This document shows, one piece after another, positions 21,611 through 28,089 of a DNA stretch of 32,154 nucleotides (positions are counted from its first letter, which is position 1; the number at the start of each line of letters is the position of its first letter). Origin of the DNA: Acidobacteriota bacterium (lineage in GTDB: Bacteria; Acidobacteriota; Terriglobia; UBA7540); the NCBI GenBank assembly GCA_003225365.1, contig QHZN01000124.1, positions 1-32,154 of the forward strand, written 5' to 3'. The notes beneath the pieces are model-generated. The model worked only from the letters and a program-made list of their open reading frames with translations, had not been told where the DNA came from and made no database searches. The position numbers were made by a program, and so were the translations under genes.

Positions 21611-22531
21611 TCATTTCTCCGAAATTACGCGGCCGTACGAGCTCGCCCGGCTGAGCCGAGTGAAGTGTTCGTAAGCCTTCCGCGCCACCGACTCGATCGC
21701 GCGCTCGCCCTGGTTTTCGTCCCCCAAATAGGTCGTCATCACGGTGATCACAAAAGGGCGTCCGGGGATCTCGATAATCCCCGCGTCGCATCGGACGCCT
21801 TCAAGCGCTCCGGGCTTGTCCTCGATCACGGTGCCGGAGGGCAGAGCCTTGTTGAACAAGCTGTCTTTCGGCAGCGCCAGAAGAGCCAGATACTTTTTCG
21901 TATGTGCCGGGTCAAGCGCTTTGCCGGCCCTCAACTTTGCGAGCAGCCCTGAAAGCTCTCGCGGCGTCGAAACGTTTTCATTCCCCTGCCGTGCCGCTTC
22001 GAGGTCCATCATCTTGCGGCGCAAGTGCGTCTGGTTGAGGCCGAGCGACCCCGCGCGCGAGTTGACGTTCGCCATGCCCACGCGCTCGATCAGTATGTTG
22101 GTCGCGGAATTGTCGCTGAGCACGACCATGAACGTCGCGAGGTCTGCGAGCGTCATCGTCACCGTGCCATCGCCCAGCATGTAGAGAATCGGGTCGCCCG
22201 CCGCCGTCTCGTTGCGGCGGACAGTGTGTTTTTCGTCGAGCGAGAGCTTCCCTTCCTGGTCCTGGCGCATGAGCTCCAGGAGCACCGTCAGCTTGATGGT
22301 ACTCGCCGTGGGGAAAACCAGCTCGGCGTTGTGCTCGAACGTCTCGCCGGTTGCCAGGTCCTGAATAAAATACCCCATGACCCCGTCGAGCCCTTCAGCC
22401 TCGCGAAGAAGGCCGGCTTCGAGCTTCGCGTGCAGGTTCGACTGGAGGGAAGACTGGGTGCCCCCCTGTCCGCGGGCGAAGCACACCACAAGTATGGCTA
22501 GGGGAATCGCGGCAAGCCGCTTTGAGACCAT
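21611..22531 (-). CDS. Class A beta-lactamase-related serine hydrolase
   Basis: A 306-residue protein from ATG 22531; GGAGG lies 7 nt upstream, which favours it over an in-frame ATG at 22555. Signal peptide MVSKRLAAIPLAILVVCFA. It has the serine-penicillin-recognising signatures: STIK (nucleophile Ser77, Lys80) and SDN (139-141). A Glu at about 178 (DLEAARQGNEN) sits where the class A omega-loop Glu is expected. The third motif, normally K-T/S-G, reads KPG (239-241) before ALEGVRCDAGI. Periplasmic. The KTG-to-KPG change and the diverged omega loop make true beta-lactamase activity uncertain; a peptidase role is possible. Confidence 0.85.
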   Translation of the reverse strand: MVSKRLAAIPLAILVVCFARGQGGTQSSLQSNLHAKLEAGLLREAEGLDGVMGYFIQDLATGETFEHNAELVFPTASTIKLTVLLELMRQDQEGKLSLDEKHTVRRNETAAGDPILYMLGDGTVTMTLADLATFMVVLSDNSATNILIERVGMANVNSRAGSLGLNQTHLRRKMMDLEAARQGNENVSTPRELSGLLAKLRAGKALDPAHTKKYLALLALPKDSLFNKALPSGTVIEDKPGALEGVRCDAGIIEIPGRPFVITVMTTYLGDENQGERAIESVARKAYEHFTRLSRASSYGRVISEK

Positions 22532-22714
22532 GAGAGGCCTCCTGTTGGATTCCATCGGAATGCGTGAAAGATTTCGGGTGGCCCCATTCTGGGCTCGACG
22601 GCAGAGGAGCCAAGAATCTCAGTTTCTCGATTTTAATTCCGGCGCGTGTTGATTCGTTCCACTCTCGATCACTAGGGCGCCGCTGCCGGCAAACGGCTGA
22701 AAAATGGAGACGTC

Positions 22715-23725
22715 TTAAGACCCGACGTACTTTGCGTAGAGGCCTCGGGCCACGGCCGGGTCGTCCGTGCCCTTGATGATAGCGCGACCATCGGAGAAGA
22801 CGGTCAGCTCGTAGGGCGCGAGCTCGAACCTCAGCAGGAATTCATTCCCGCGCACCGGACCGAATCGCTCAAGGCGCATTCCAAGCTCCCGCAAATCGAG
22901 GGCGCGGGAATCGGCCTGGCGGAGTTGAACGGCGTTCCGGCCGCAAAGCGACCCCGAGAACGAGCTTTCGCCGTCCAGGTATCTGAACTCTCTTGCCCCG
23001 CAAACTCGGCAAGCGGGGTCGCGGCGCGGCCGCACGCGTTGAAACTTGTTCCCCCAAATGTCCGCTGAAAGGAATTCGCCGTGGAGCACTTCGACGCGCC
23101 CGAGGAGAAGCTTCAAGGTTTCCGTCACCTGCTCCGCGGCCGCCCAGGCGACGGCCGGGGCAATCACACCCACGGTGTCGCAAGTGTCCCCCAAGCCAAC
23201 GGGGGGCACGGGGAAGACACAGGCCAGGCACGCCGTCTCGCCGGGCCGAACCGTCATTGTGGCCGCGTAGCTTCCGACCGCCGCTCCGTAAACCCAGGGA
23301 ATGCCGAGCTTCACCGCCGCGTCGTTCAAAAGGTAGCGGGCTTCGAAATTGTCCGTGCCGTCGAGAATGACGTCGAATCCACGAACGAGCTCTTCGGCGT
23401 TTCGTGGCTCGAAGTCGGCCACGACACCTTCGCTGCGAATATCGGAGTTAATGGCGCGAAGCTTGCGCTCCGCGGCGACGGCCTTGGGAAGATTCTGGGC
23501 GGCGTCGGACTCGTCGAAAAGCATCTGGCGCTGGAGGTTCGATTCCTCCACGAAATCGCGGTCCACGATGCGAAGCGCCCCGACGCCCGCGCGCGCGAGC
23601 TGACTGGCCTGGAACGTCCCGAGCGCCCCCGCGCCGATAATGACGACGCGCGATCGGGCAAGCCTCTTCTGTCCCGCCTCCCCGATGGGCGCGAAGAGAA
23701 TTTGTCGTGAATATTTTTCGGTCAT
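22715..23725 (-). CDS. ThiF/MoeB/HesA-family adenylyltransferase (E1-like)
   Basis: A 336-residue E1-like enzyme that adenylates the C-terminus of a ubiquitin-like sulfur carrier (ThiS or MoaD type). ATP-binding GAGALG (31-36), VDRDFVEESNLQRQ (54-67), DGTDNFEARYLLND (122-135), zinc Cys pairs CLAC (166-169) and CRVC (239-242), and the probable catalytic Cys182 in GDTCDTVGV. The C-terminal 80 residues (about 255-336) are not a rhodanese domain; they form a small alpha/beta tail containing LDLRELGMRLERFG. Partner gene not in the window, so thiamine versus molybdopterin cannot be decided. Divergent from pcm, with about 90 bp between them. Confidence 0.9.
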   Translation of the reverse strand: MTEKYSRQILFAPIGEAGQKRLARSRVVIIGAGALGTFQASQLARAGVGALRIVDRDFVEESNLQRQMLFDESDAAQNLPKAVAAERKLRAINSDIRSEGVVADFEPRNAEELVRGFDVILDGTDNFEARYLLNDAAVKLGIPWVYGAAVGSYAATMTVRPGETACLACVFPVPPVGLGDTCDTVGVIAPAVAWAAAEQVTETLKLLLGRVEVLHGEFLSADIWGNKFQRVRPRRDPACRVCGAREFRYLDGESSFSGSLCGRNAVQLRQADSRALDLRELGMRLERFGPVRGNEFLLRFELAPYELTVFSDGRAIIKGTDDPAVARGLYAKYVGS

Positions 23726-23792
23726 GCGGATGCGCGCCTCGGCGCAATTTGATTATACCCCGTCCGCCCTCGCGGAAATGGCCTCCGGCATG

Positions 23793-23798
23793 TATACT
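23793..23798 (+). promoter_or_regulatory. -10 element of pcm
   Basis: TATACT (5 of 6) lies 19 nt before the pcm ATG at 23818. I see no matching -35. The implied leader is only about 13 nt and lacks a Shine-Dalgarno sequence. Confidence 0.4.
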
Positions 23799-23817
23799 GG
23801 TCTTGTCCCCTGTTCCC

Positions 23818-24486
23818 ATGAAAACCGTTCGAGAAGCCGTACCCTACGAGTCCGAGCGGCGGGCGATGGTCGAGACGCAGCTCCGGCGGCGCGGCTTACG
23901 CGACGAGCGGGTGCTCGCGGCCATGCTCAAGGTCCCCCGACACGAGTTTGTTTCGCCGGCGCTGGCCCATGCGGCGTACGACGACCGCCCGCTGCCGATC
24001 GGCGAAGCCGAGACCATCTCGCAGCCTTATATCGTCGCGGCCATGACCGCCGCGGCGAGAGTCGCGCCCGGCGACAAAGTGCTCGAGGTGGGGACGGGCA
24101 GCGGCTATCAGGCGGCGATGCTTGCGGAGCTCGGAGGGCGAATCTATTCGATGGAGCGGAACCCGCGGCTGGCCGAGAGAGCTCGCGAGCGGCTGGCGCG
24201 GCTCGGCTACTCGACGGTCGAAGTTATCACGGGCGACGGCACCGAGGGCTACCCGCCCGCCGCGCCTTACCAGGTGATTCTCGTCACCGCCGCCGGCCCG
24301 AACGTCCCCTCGCCGCTCCTCGATCAGCTTGCCGACGGCGGGCGACTGATCATCCCCGTCGGCAGCCGCGAGAACCAGTTTCTTCAGCAGATTTTCAAGC
24401 ACGGCCGGGAGACCCACACCCGACTGCTCGATTCCTGCCGCTTCGTCCCCCTGATCGGAAAACACGGCTGGCCCGAAGAACAGTGA
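23818..24486 (+). CDS. pcm: Protein-L-isoaspartate O-methyltransferase
   Basis: A 222-residue SAM-dependent methyltransferase that repairs L-isoaspartyl residues in damaged proteins. ATG 23818 (MKTVREAVPYESERRAMVETQL) gives the usual family N-terminus; the open frame upstream crosses the promoter. Family signatures: VPRHEFVSP, ISQPYIVAAMT, the SAM motif VLEVGTGSGYQAAMLAEL and VILVTAAGPNVPSPLLDQLADGGRLIIPVG. Its TGA stop (24484-24486) lies inside the first heptamer of the repeat array that fills the gap to the next gene. No operon partner function is evident. Confidence 0.95.
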   Translation: MKTVREAVPYESERRAMVETQLRRRGLRDERVLAAMLKVPRHEFVSPALAHAAYDDRPLPIGEAETISQPYIVAAMTAAARVAPGDKVLEVGTGSGYQAAMLAELGGRIYSMERNPRLAERARERLARLGYSTVEVITGDGTEGYPPAAPYQVILVTAAGPNVPSPLLDQLADGGRLIIPVGSRENQFLQQIFKHGRETHTRLLDSCRFVPLIGKHGWPEEQ

Positions 24487-24639
24487 CAAGTGGCAAGTGA
24501 TTAGTGATGAGTGATACGTGACACGCGAAAAGCATCGGGAAGGTGAACTGCCTTCTGCCTTTTGCCTTCTGCCTTCTGCCCTCTTACTGCTACCTTCTGC
24601 CTTTACCCTTTGTGGTTTAACCTTTATCCTTTGCTCTAC
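24482..24639 (+). repeat. Bipartite heptamer array (copy 2)
   Basis: In exact 7-nt register: AGTGACA, AGTGGCA, AGTGATT, AGTGATG, AGTGATA, CGTGACA, CGCGAAA (24482-24530). An 18-nt junction follows, then thirteen units beginning TGCCTTC, TGCCTTT, TGCCTTC, TGCCTTC, TGCCCTC and drifting to ACCCTTT, GTGGTTT, AACCTTT, ATCCTTT, GCTCTAC (24549-24639). The array starts in the pcm stop codon and ends exactly at the next ATG. Order and orientation match copy 1. Confidence 0.9.
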
Positions 24640-25401
24640 ATGCCATCCCTCCGACTGAGCATCGTCATCCCGGCTTACAACGAAGCGCAGCGCCTCGGTT
24701 GCACGCTTGAAAAAATCAGCGCCTACCTTTTGACACAGAGTTACGCCACCGAATTGATTGTCGTGGACGACGGCTCGACCGACAGCACGCCAGACCTGCT
24801 TCGCAATTTTGCCGCAAGCCACGCGCAGATGCGGGTTCTTCGCAACCAGCACAACCGCGGCAAGGGCTTTACGGTACGGCGGGGCGTGCTTGAAGCGCGG
24901 GGCGATCTCGTGCTTTTCACCGACGCCGACTTGTCCGCGCCGATTGAAGAGGCCGACAAGCTGCTCGCCGCACTGGAAACGAATCGGGCGGATGCGGCGG
25001 TTGGCTCCCGTGCGCTTGACCGGGGACTGATCGGCGTCAGGCAGCCGTGGTACCGGGAGCAAGCCGGACGGGTCTTTAACCTCATCGTCCGCGCAATCAC
25101 GGGGTTGAGAATCCACGATACGCAATGTGGTTTGAAGCTCTTCCGCTCGAGCGCCGCGCGCCGCGCCTTCGAGCTTCAGCGCGTCACCAGCTTCGGCTTC
25201 GACCCGGAAGTCCTCTTCCTGATCGAGCGCCTAGGCGGCAGAGTCGTGGAACTTCCCGTGCGCTGGAACGACAACCCCGCCACCAAAGTCCATTTTCTGC
25301 GCGACTCCATCCGCATGTTCCTGGACCTCTTGGCGCTGCGCTGGCGCTGGGCGCGGGGGCATTACCACTCCAAGCCGTCACAACCCGGCGTAGCGCAATA
25401 A
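24640..25401 (+). CDS. GT2 glycosyltransferase, dolichyl-phosphate glucosyltransferase-like
   Basis: A 253-residue family 2 glycosyltransferase from ATG 24640 (MPSLRLSIVIPAYNEAQRL); residues encoded upstream would come only from the repeat array. Motifs: VDDGSTD (nucleotide-sugar binding), NRGKGFTVRRGVLEARGD, the metal-binding DADLS, GSRAL and DTQCGLKLFR. The pattern is that of ALG5/DPG-synthase-like enzymes, which transfer a sugar from UDP- or GDP-sugar to a polyprenyl phosphate at the membrane; no transmembrane helix is visible. No Shine-Dalgarno sequence exists because the heptamer array abuts the ATG, so translation may depend on coupling or on an unusual mode. Confidence 0.9.
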   Translation: MPSLRLSIVIPAYNEAQRLGCTLEKISAYLLTQSYATELIVVDDGSTDSTPDLLRNFAASHAQMRVLRNQHNRGKGFTVRRGVLEARGDLVLFTDADLSAPIEEADKLLAALETNRADAAVGSRALDRGLIGVRQPWYREQAGRVFNLIVRAITGLRIHDTQCGLKLFRSSAARRAFELQRVTSFGFDPEVLFLIERLGGRVVELPVRWNDNPATKVHFLRDSIRMFLDLLALRWRWARGHYHSKPSQPGVAQ

Positions 25402-25423
25402 CAGAAACCGAACGGGATTTTTC

Positions 25424-25453
25424 TTGACTATCCGGGCGCGAGCGGCCTATCAT
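25424..25453 (+). promoter_or_regulatory. Promoter of a short transcription unit
   Basis: TTGACT (25424-25429), an 18-nt GC-rich spacer and TATCAT (25448-25453); each hexamer matches 5 of 6. The predicted start is near 25460. The only downstream plus-strand content before the convergent Nudix gene is the 13-codon ORF and hairpins. Confidence 0.65.
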
Positions 25454-25481
25454 CCCGCCAACGCTAGAAAGGAGGTGATCC

Positions 25482-25523
25482 ATGTCAATAGACTGTAACC
25501 TTAGCGAGGGTGCTGAGGCATAG
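25482..25523 (+). CDS. 13-residue peptide ORF with an extreme Shine-Dalgarno sequence
   Basis: ATG 25482 to TAG 25521-25523 encodes MSIDCNLSEGAEA. The preceding AAAGGAGGTGATCC (25468-25481) is complementary over 14 nt to the canonical bacterial 16S 3' tail, directly abutting the ATG with the GGAGG core at normal spacing. With the promoter upstream and a terminator-like hairpin downstream, this is either a real small-peptide gene or a leader ORF. No family known to me. Short length keeps the coding call tentative. Confidence 0.5.
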   Translation: MSIDCNLSEGAEA

Positions 25524-25640
25524 TCCCGACTTGTCGGGATGTCCTAGGGATCCCTCTCTCTAGCGAAGGGAGGGTGAACGGCCGCCCCGACCGTGTCGGG
25601 GCTTCCCGCAGGCGCGGGACGTGCCAATCCTAATCAGCAT
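25524..25640. repeat. Cluster of short palindromes after the peptide ORF
   Basis: TCCCGAC/GTCGGGA (25524-25539), the palindrome AGGGATCCCT (25546-25555), CCCCGAC-CGT-GTCGGGG (25585-25601) and TCCCGC-AGGC-GCGGGA (25604-25619). They resemble CCGTCCCGC...GCGGGACGG in the kinase gene (16298), so they may be small dispersed palindromes as well as RNA hairpins. Confidence 0.6.
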
Positions 25641-25646
25641 TCCGGG

Positions 25647-25690
25647 CCCCGGGCGCAGCGGCGAACGCCACGCCCGGGGTCTTTCGCTTT
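25647..25690 (+). terminator. GC-rich terminator-like hairpin
   Basis: A 9-bp stem CCCCGGGCG/CGCCCGGGG (25647-25655, 25671-25679) with inner stem GGCG-AA-CGCC, followed by TCTTTCGCTTT. It would end the short plus-strand transcript started near 25460. Confidence 0.65.
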
Positions 25691-25703
25691 CACGAAGCCC
25701 AGC

Positions 25704-25721
25704 AGTTGCGGCACCGCAACT
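25704..25721 (-). terminator. Hairpin directly after the Nudix stop codon
   Basis: Perfect 7-bp stem AGTTGCG/CGCAACT with loop GCAC on the plus strand (25704-25710, 25715-25721), abutting the Nudix TGA. No T-run follows on the minus strand, so it may stabilise the mRNA end rather than terminate. Confidence 0.4.
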
Positions 25722-26204
25722 TCAAACTCTGCGATGCTTCGCAACCTGGAACGCTGTGCGCACCACGCGTGTGGCCATTTCGGTGAGGTGATATTTCGGC
25801 AGGTCTTTCGGCCGGACCCAGCAAGCGTCCACCACATCCGAGCCCGGGCGCAGCTTTCCCCCGCGAAGCCGGCAGACGTAGTCCACGATCACGAAGTGGT
25901 AGCGGACGCGCCGGCCTTCCTTAAAAATTCGGTCGAAGGTCGCGATGATCTGGACCGGCTCGACGGCGAGCCCGGTTTCCTCTTTCAATTCCCGGCGCAC
26001 GCCCGCCGCCAATTCCTCGCCGAGCTCGATCAGGCCGCCGGGAATGGACCACTCGCCTTTGAGCGGCTCGCGTCCGCGGCGGATGAGCAGCGCGCGCCCG
26101 CGATGGATGACCACTCCGCCCACGCCCACCATCGGCCGGTCGGGAAATTCGCGCCGGCCTCGCGGTTCTTTATTGACTGGTTTCTTCAAAGCAGAATCAA
26201 GCAC
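25722..26204 (-). CDS. Nudix hydrolase
   Basis: A 160-residue hydrolase of nucleoside-diphosphate-linked substrates. The Nudix box is complete: Gly57, Glu63, and RELKEETGL from Arg71 (GX5EX7REUXEEXGU), followed by a beta-rich half with RVRYHFVIVDYVC. The start is GTG at 26204; an ATG at 26132 would remove REFPDRP, a stretch I remember as part of the conserved N-terminus, so the longer form is preferred although no clear Shine-Dalgarno sequence is seen for either. The substrate cannot be assigned from sequence; the ADP-ribose/NADH-type branch is plausible. Stands alone on its strand, converging with the short unit at 25424-25690. Confidence 0.9.
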   Translation of the reverse strand: MLDSALKKPVNKEPRGRREFPDRPMVGVGGVVIHRGRALLIRRGREPLKGEWSIPGGLIELGEELAAGVRRELKEETGLAVEPVQIIATFDRIFKEGRRVRYHFVIVDYVCRLRGGKLRPGSDVVDACWVRPKDLPKYHLTEMATRVVRTAFQVAKHRRV

Positions 26205-26360
26205 GTCGCATCGGCCTATTCAAAATCATCATTTGATGGAATGACCCCTGATACGTCTTCTCGGCGCAATGGGACAAAGATCCGAATGCTCAATGATTCC
26301 ATTTTCTGGCTCTCGAAAGGGCCGGCTCTCGCGAGCATTGACGACTCGCCACTACTCTTG

Positions 26361-27773
26361 TCATTGGCTCTCCATACGGCCCACGACTTCGTAGAGCATC
26401 TTCAGCCCGCGGCGAAGCTGGTCCACGGGGATGCGTTCGTTCGGCGCGTGTTCGGTCTCTTCGACCTCGGGCGTGAGCTCGATCGGCGCGAAGCCGTAGG
26501 AGTTAATTCCGAGCGGACGGTACATTTGGCTCTCGTTATAGCCGCCGTTGAGGACCGGCGTAACGAGCGCCTGGGGGCTGTACTCGTGGACGACCTGCTC
26601 AATGATGCGATAAAGCGGCGTGGTAATCGGCGAGGAGTTGGGCGGACGAAAAACGCTGATAGGCACCAGGTCAATGTGGCCGTCCGCGACCACCGAGCCG
26701 AGCTCCGCGAGAAACGCCTGTGGGTCCTCGCCCGGAAGCAGCCGGATGTCCAGGTCGCAACTGGCCGTGTCCGGAATGACGTTGGTTTGCGGCCCGCCCT
26801 TGAGCACGGTCAGCGAAACCGTGTCGCGCAGGAGATAGTTATAGCGCTCGTCAGCGGTGATCTCCTTGACCAGTGCCGGGTCCTCGAGCGAGCGGCGGAT
26901 CTCTAGAAACTGGCGCGCGCGCGGCTCCTTTTCGAGCTTGGCGATTTGGTGGAAATACTCTTCCACCTGCGGCAGCAGGTGAATGGGCGTCTGCCAATTG
27001 ACCACACGGCACATGGCGCGTGCCAAGCGGTTTGGAGCGGAATCGGCGATGGGAATAGAACCGTGCCCGCCGCGCCCGTGAGCGACCATCCGAATCCAGA
27101 ACGGCGCCTTTTCCGCCGCTCCAATGCCGTAAATCACCTTGGGGCCCGGATAGATCAGGTTCGAGCCGCCTTCGGTAATCAGGTACTGGGCGTCCTGGAC
27201 AAGCTCGGGGTGATTGGCAATCATCCACGCGCTTCCGGTATCGTCCACTTCCTCGTCAGCGGTGGCGAGGAAGACCAGGTCGCGCTTGAGCGGCAAGTGC
27301 TCGCGCCACGCTATGAGCATGATCACCGCTTGGAGAAGCCCTTCGTCTTTCATATCGAGCGCGCCGCGGCCGTAAAGTTCGCCGCTAACGATTTCGCCCG
27401 CAAACGGCGGCGCCCGCCAGCTTTTCGGGTCGGCATGGACGACGTCCATGTGGTTCAAGAGCACCATCGGCCGCTCGCTGCCGTCGCCTTTCAGGATCGC
27501 GAAAATGTTCGCATGGACGGGGGCATAGGGGTAAACGGTGTTCGGAATCCCCGCCTCGTCGAAGAGGCGCTTGAAGAACTCCGCCGCCTTCATCTCGTTT
27601 CCCGGCGGGTTCGAAGTATCAATGCGCAAATATTCCTGAAGCAGCCGTACCGCCTCGTCCTGGTATTTCTCCCATGCGATCGCTTCGAAATGCTTCTCAA
27701 ACGCGCTTTGGCCGAGCGCGGATGGTGAGAGGGCAATAAGCGCGAGAGGGAACAAAGCGGCGGGAAGTCTCAT
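26361..27773 (-). CDS. Secreted M20-family metallopeptidase
   Basis: A 470-residue exported zinc peptidase. Signal peptide MRLPAALFPLALIALSPSALG. Active-site motifs of the M20/dapE-like fold: LLNHMDVVHAD (ligand His108, Asp110), GRGALDMKDE (bridging Asp140), TADEEVDD (catalytic Glu174, ligand Glu175), EGGSN (Asp/Glu ligand region) and HAPNER (C-terminal His ligand). The dimerisation domain lies at about 215-340. It probably cleaves dipeptides or removes acyl groups from amino acids in the periplasm; exact substrate unknown. Divergent from aroDE with a 316-bp intergenic region. Confidence 0.92.
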   Translation of the reverse strand: MRLPAALFPLALIALSPSALGQSAFEKHFEAIAWEKYQDEAVRLLQEYLRIDTSNPPGNEMKAAEFFKRLFDEAGIPNTVYPYAPVHANIFAILKGDGSERPMVLLNHMDVVHADPKSWRAPPFAGEIVSGELYGRGALDMKDEGLLQAVIMLIAWREHLPLKRDLVFLATADEEVDDTGSAWMIANHPELVQDAQYLITEGGSNLIYPGPKVIYGIGAAEKAPFWIRMVAHGRGGHGSIPIADSAPNRLARAMCRVVNWQTPIHLLPQVEEYFHQIAKLEKEPRARQFLEIRRSLEDPALVKEITADERYNYLLRDTVSLTVLKGGPQTNVIPDTASCDLDIRLLPGEDPQAFLAELGSVVADGHIDLVPISVFRPPNSSPITTPLYRIIEQVVHEYSPQALVTPVLNGGYNESQMYRPLGINSYGFAPIELTPEVEETEHAPNERIPVDQLRRGLKMLYEVVGRMESQ

Positions 27774-28089
27774 CAGCCTCCAAAGGGCTTCGGTCAGGCG
27801 ATGCGAGAGGCGCCCTGGCTTTATAAGCGCCCTCCAGTTTCAATCGAAACAGGGGCGTACTATAGCAGATTTGCCGCCCTCCGAGCCTTTGCAATCGGGG
27901 GGGAAAGAAGACCTGCTGGCTCCCTTGAGAGCACGTTTAACCTTTTCATCTTGCAGACTTTATGGCAAAGGCTCGACCGCCGCCGAGGGCCCCAGGGCCG
28001 TCGATTGCGCATCCAAGTTCTTGCCTTCTTAATATCAACGGCTTTATATTCAGCGGGTTAAAAGCTCGTGGAAGGCTCGTGAGGCTGTC
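27774..28089. other. Intergenic region between divergent M20 and aroDE genes
   Basis: It holds the aroDE promoter at 28021-28050 and, on the minus strand, a -10-like TATAGT (27864-27859) without a good -35 for the peptidase gene. A short dyad GTTTC-AATC-GAAAC lies at 27837-27850. No gene is visible. Confidence 0.5.
28021..28050 (+). promoter_or_regulatory. Promoter of aroDE
   Basis: TTGCCT (28021-28026), an 18-nt spacer and TATATT (28045-28050, 5 of 6), about 40 nt upstream of the ATG at 28090. Confidence 0.5.

Noticed and set aside
23896-25125. A 409-codon open frame on the minus strand
   Set aside because: It runs antisense through pcm, the heptamer array and the glycosyltransferase, all well-supported plus-strand features; its translation is low-complexity across the array and shows no domain.
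25466-25481. Complement of the 16S rRNA 3' end (GGATCACCTCCTTTCT on the minus strand)
   Set aside because: Sequence beyond these bases does not resemble 16S rRNA; position 5' of an ATG shows it is a Shine-Dalgarno sequence.
27837-27850. GTTTC-AATC-GAAAC dyad resembling the ends of CRISPR repeats
   Set aside because: Single occurrence of a 14-bp dyad with no repeat-spacer periodicity nearby and no cas genes.
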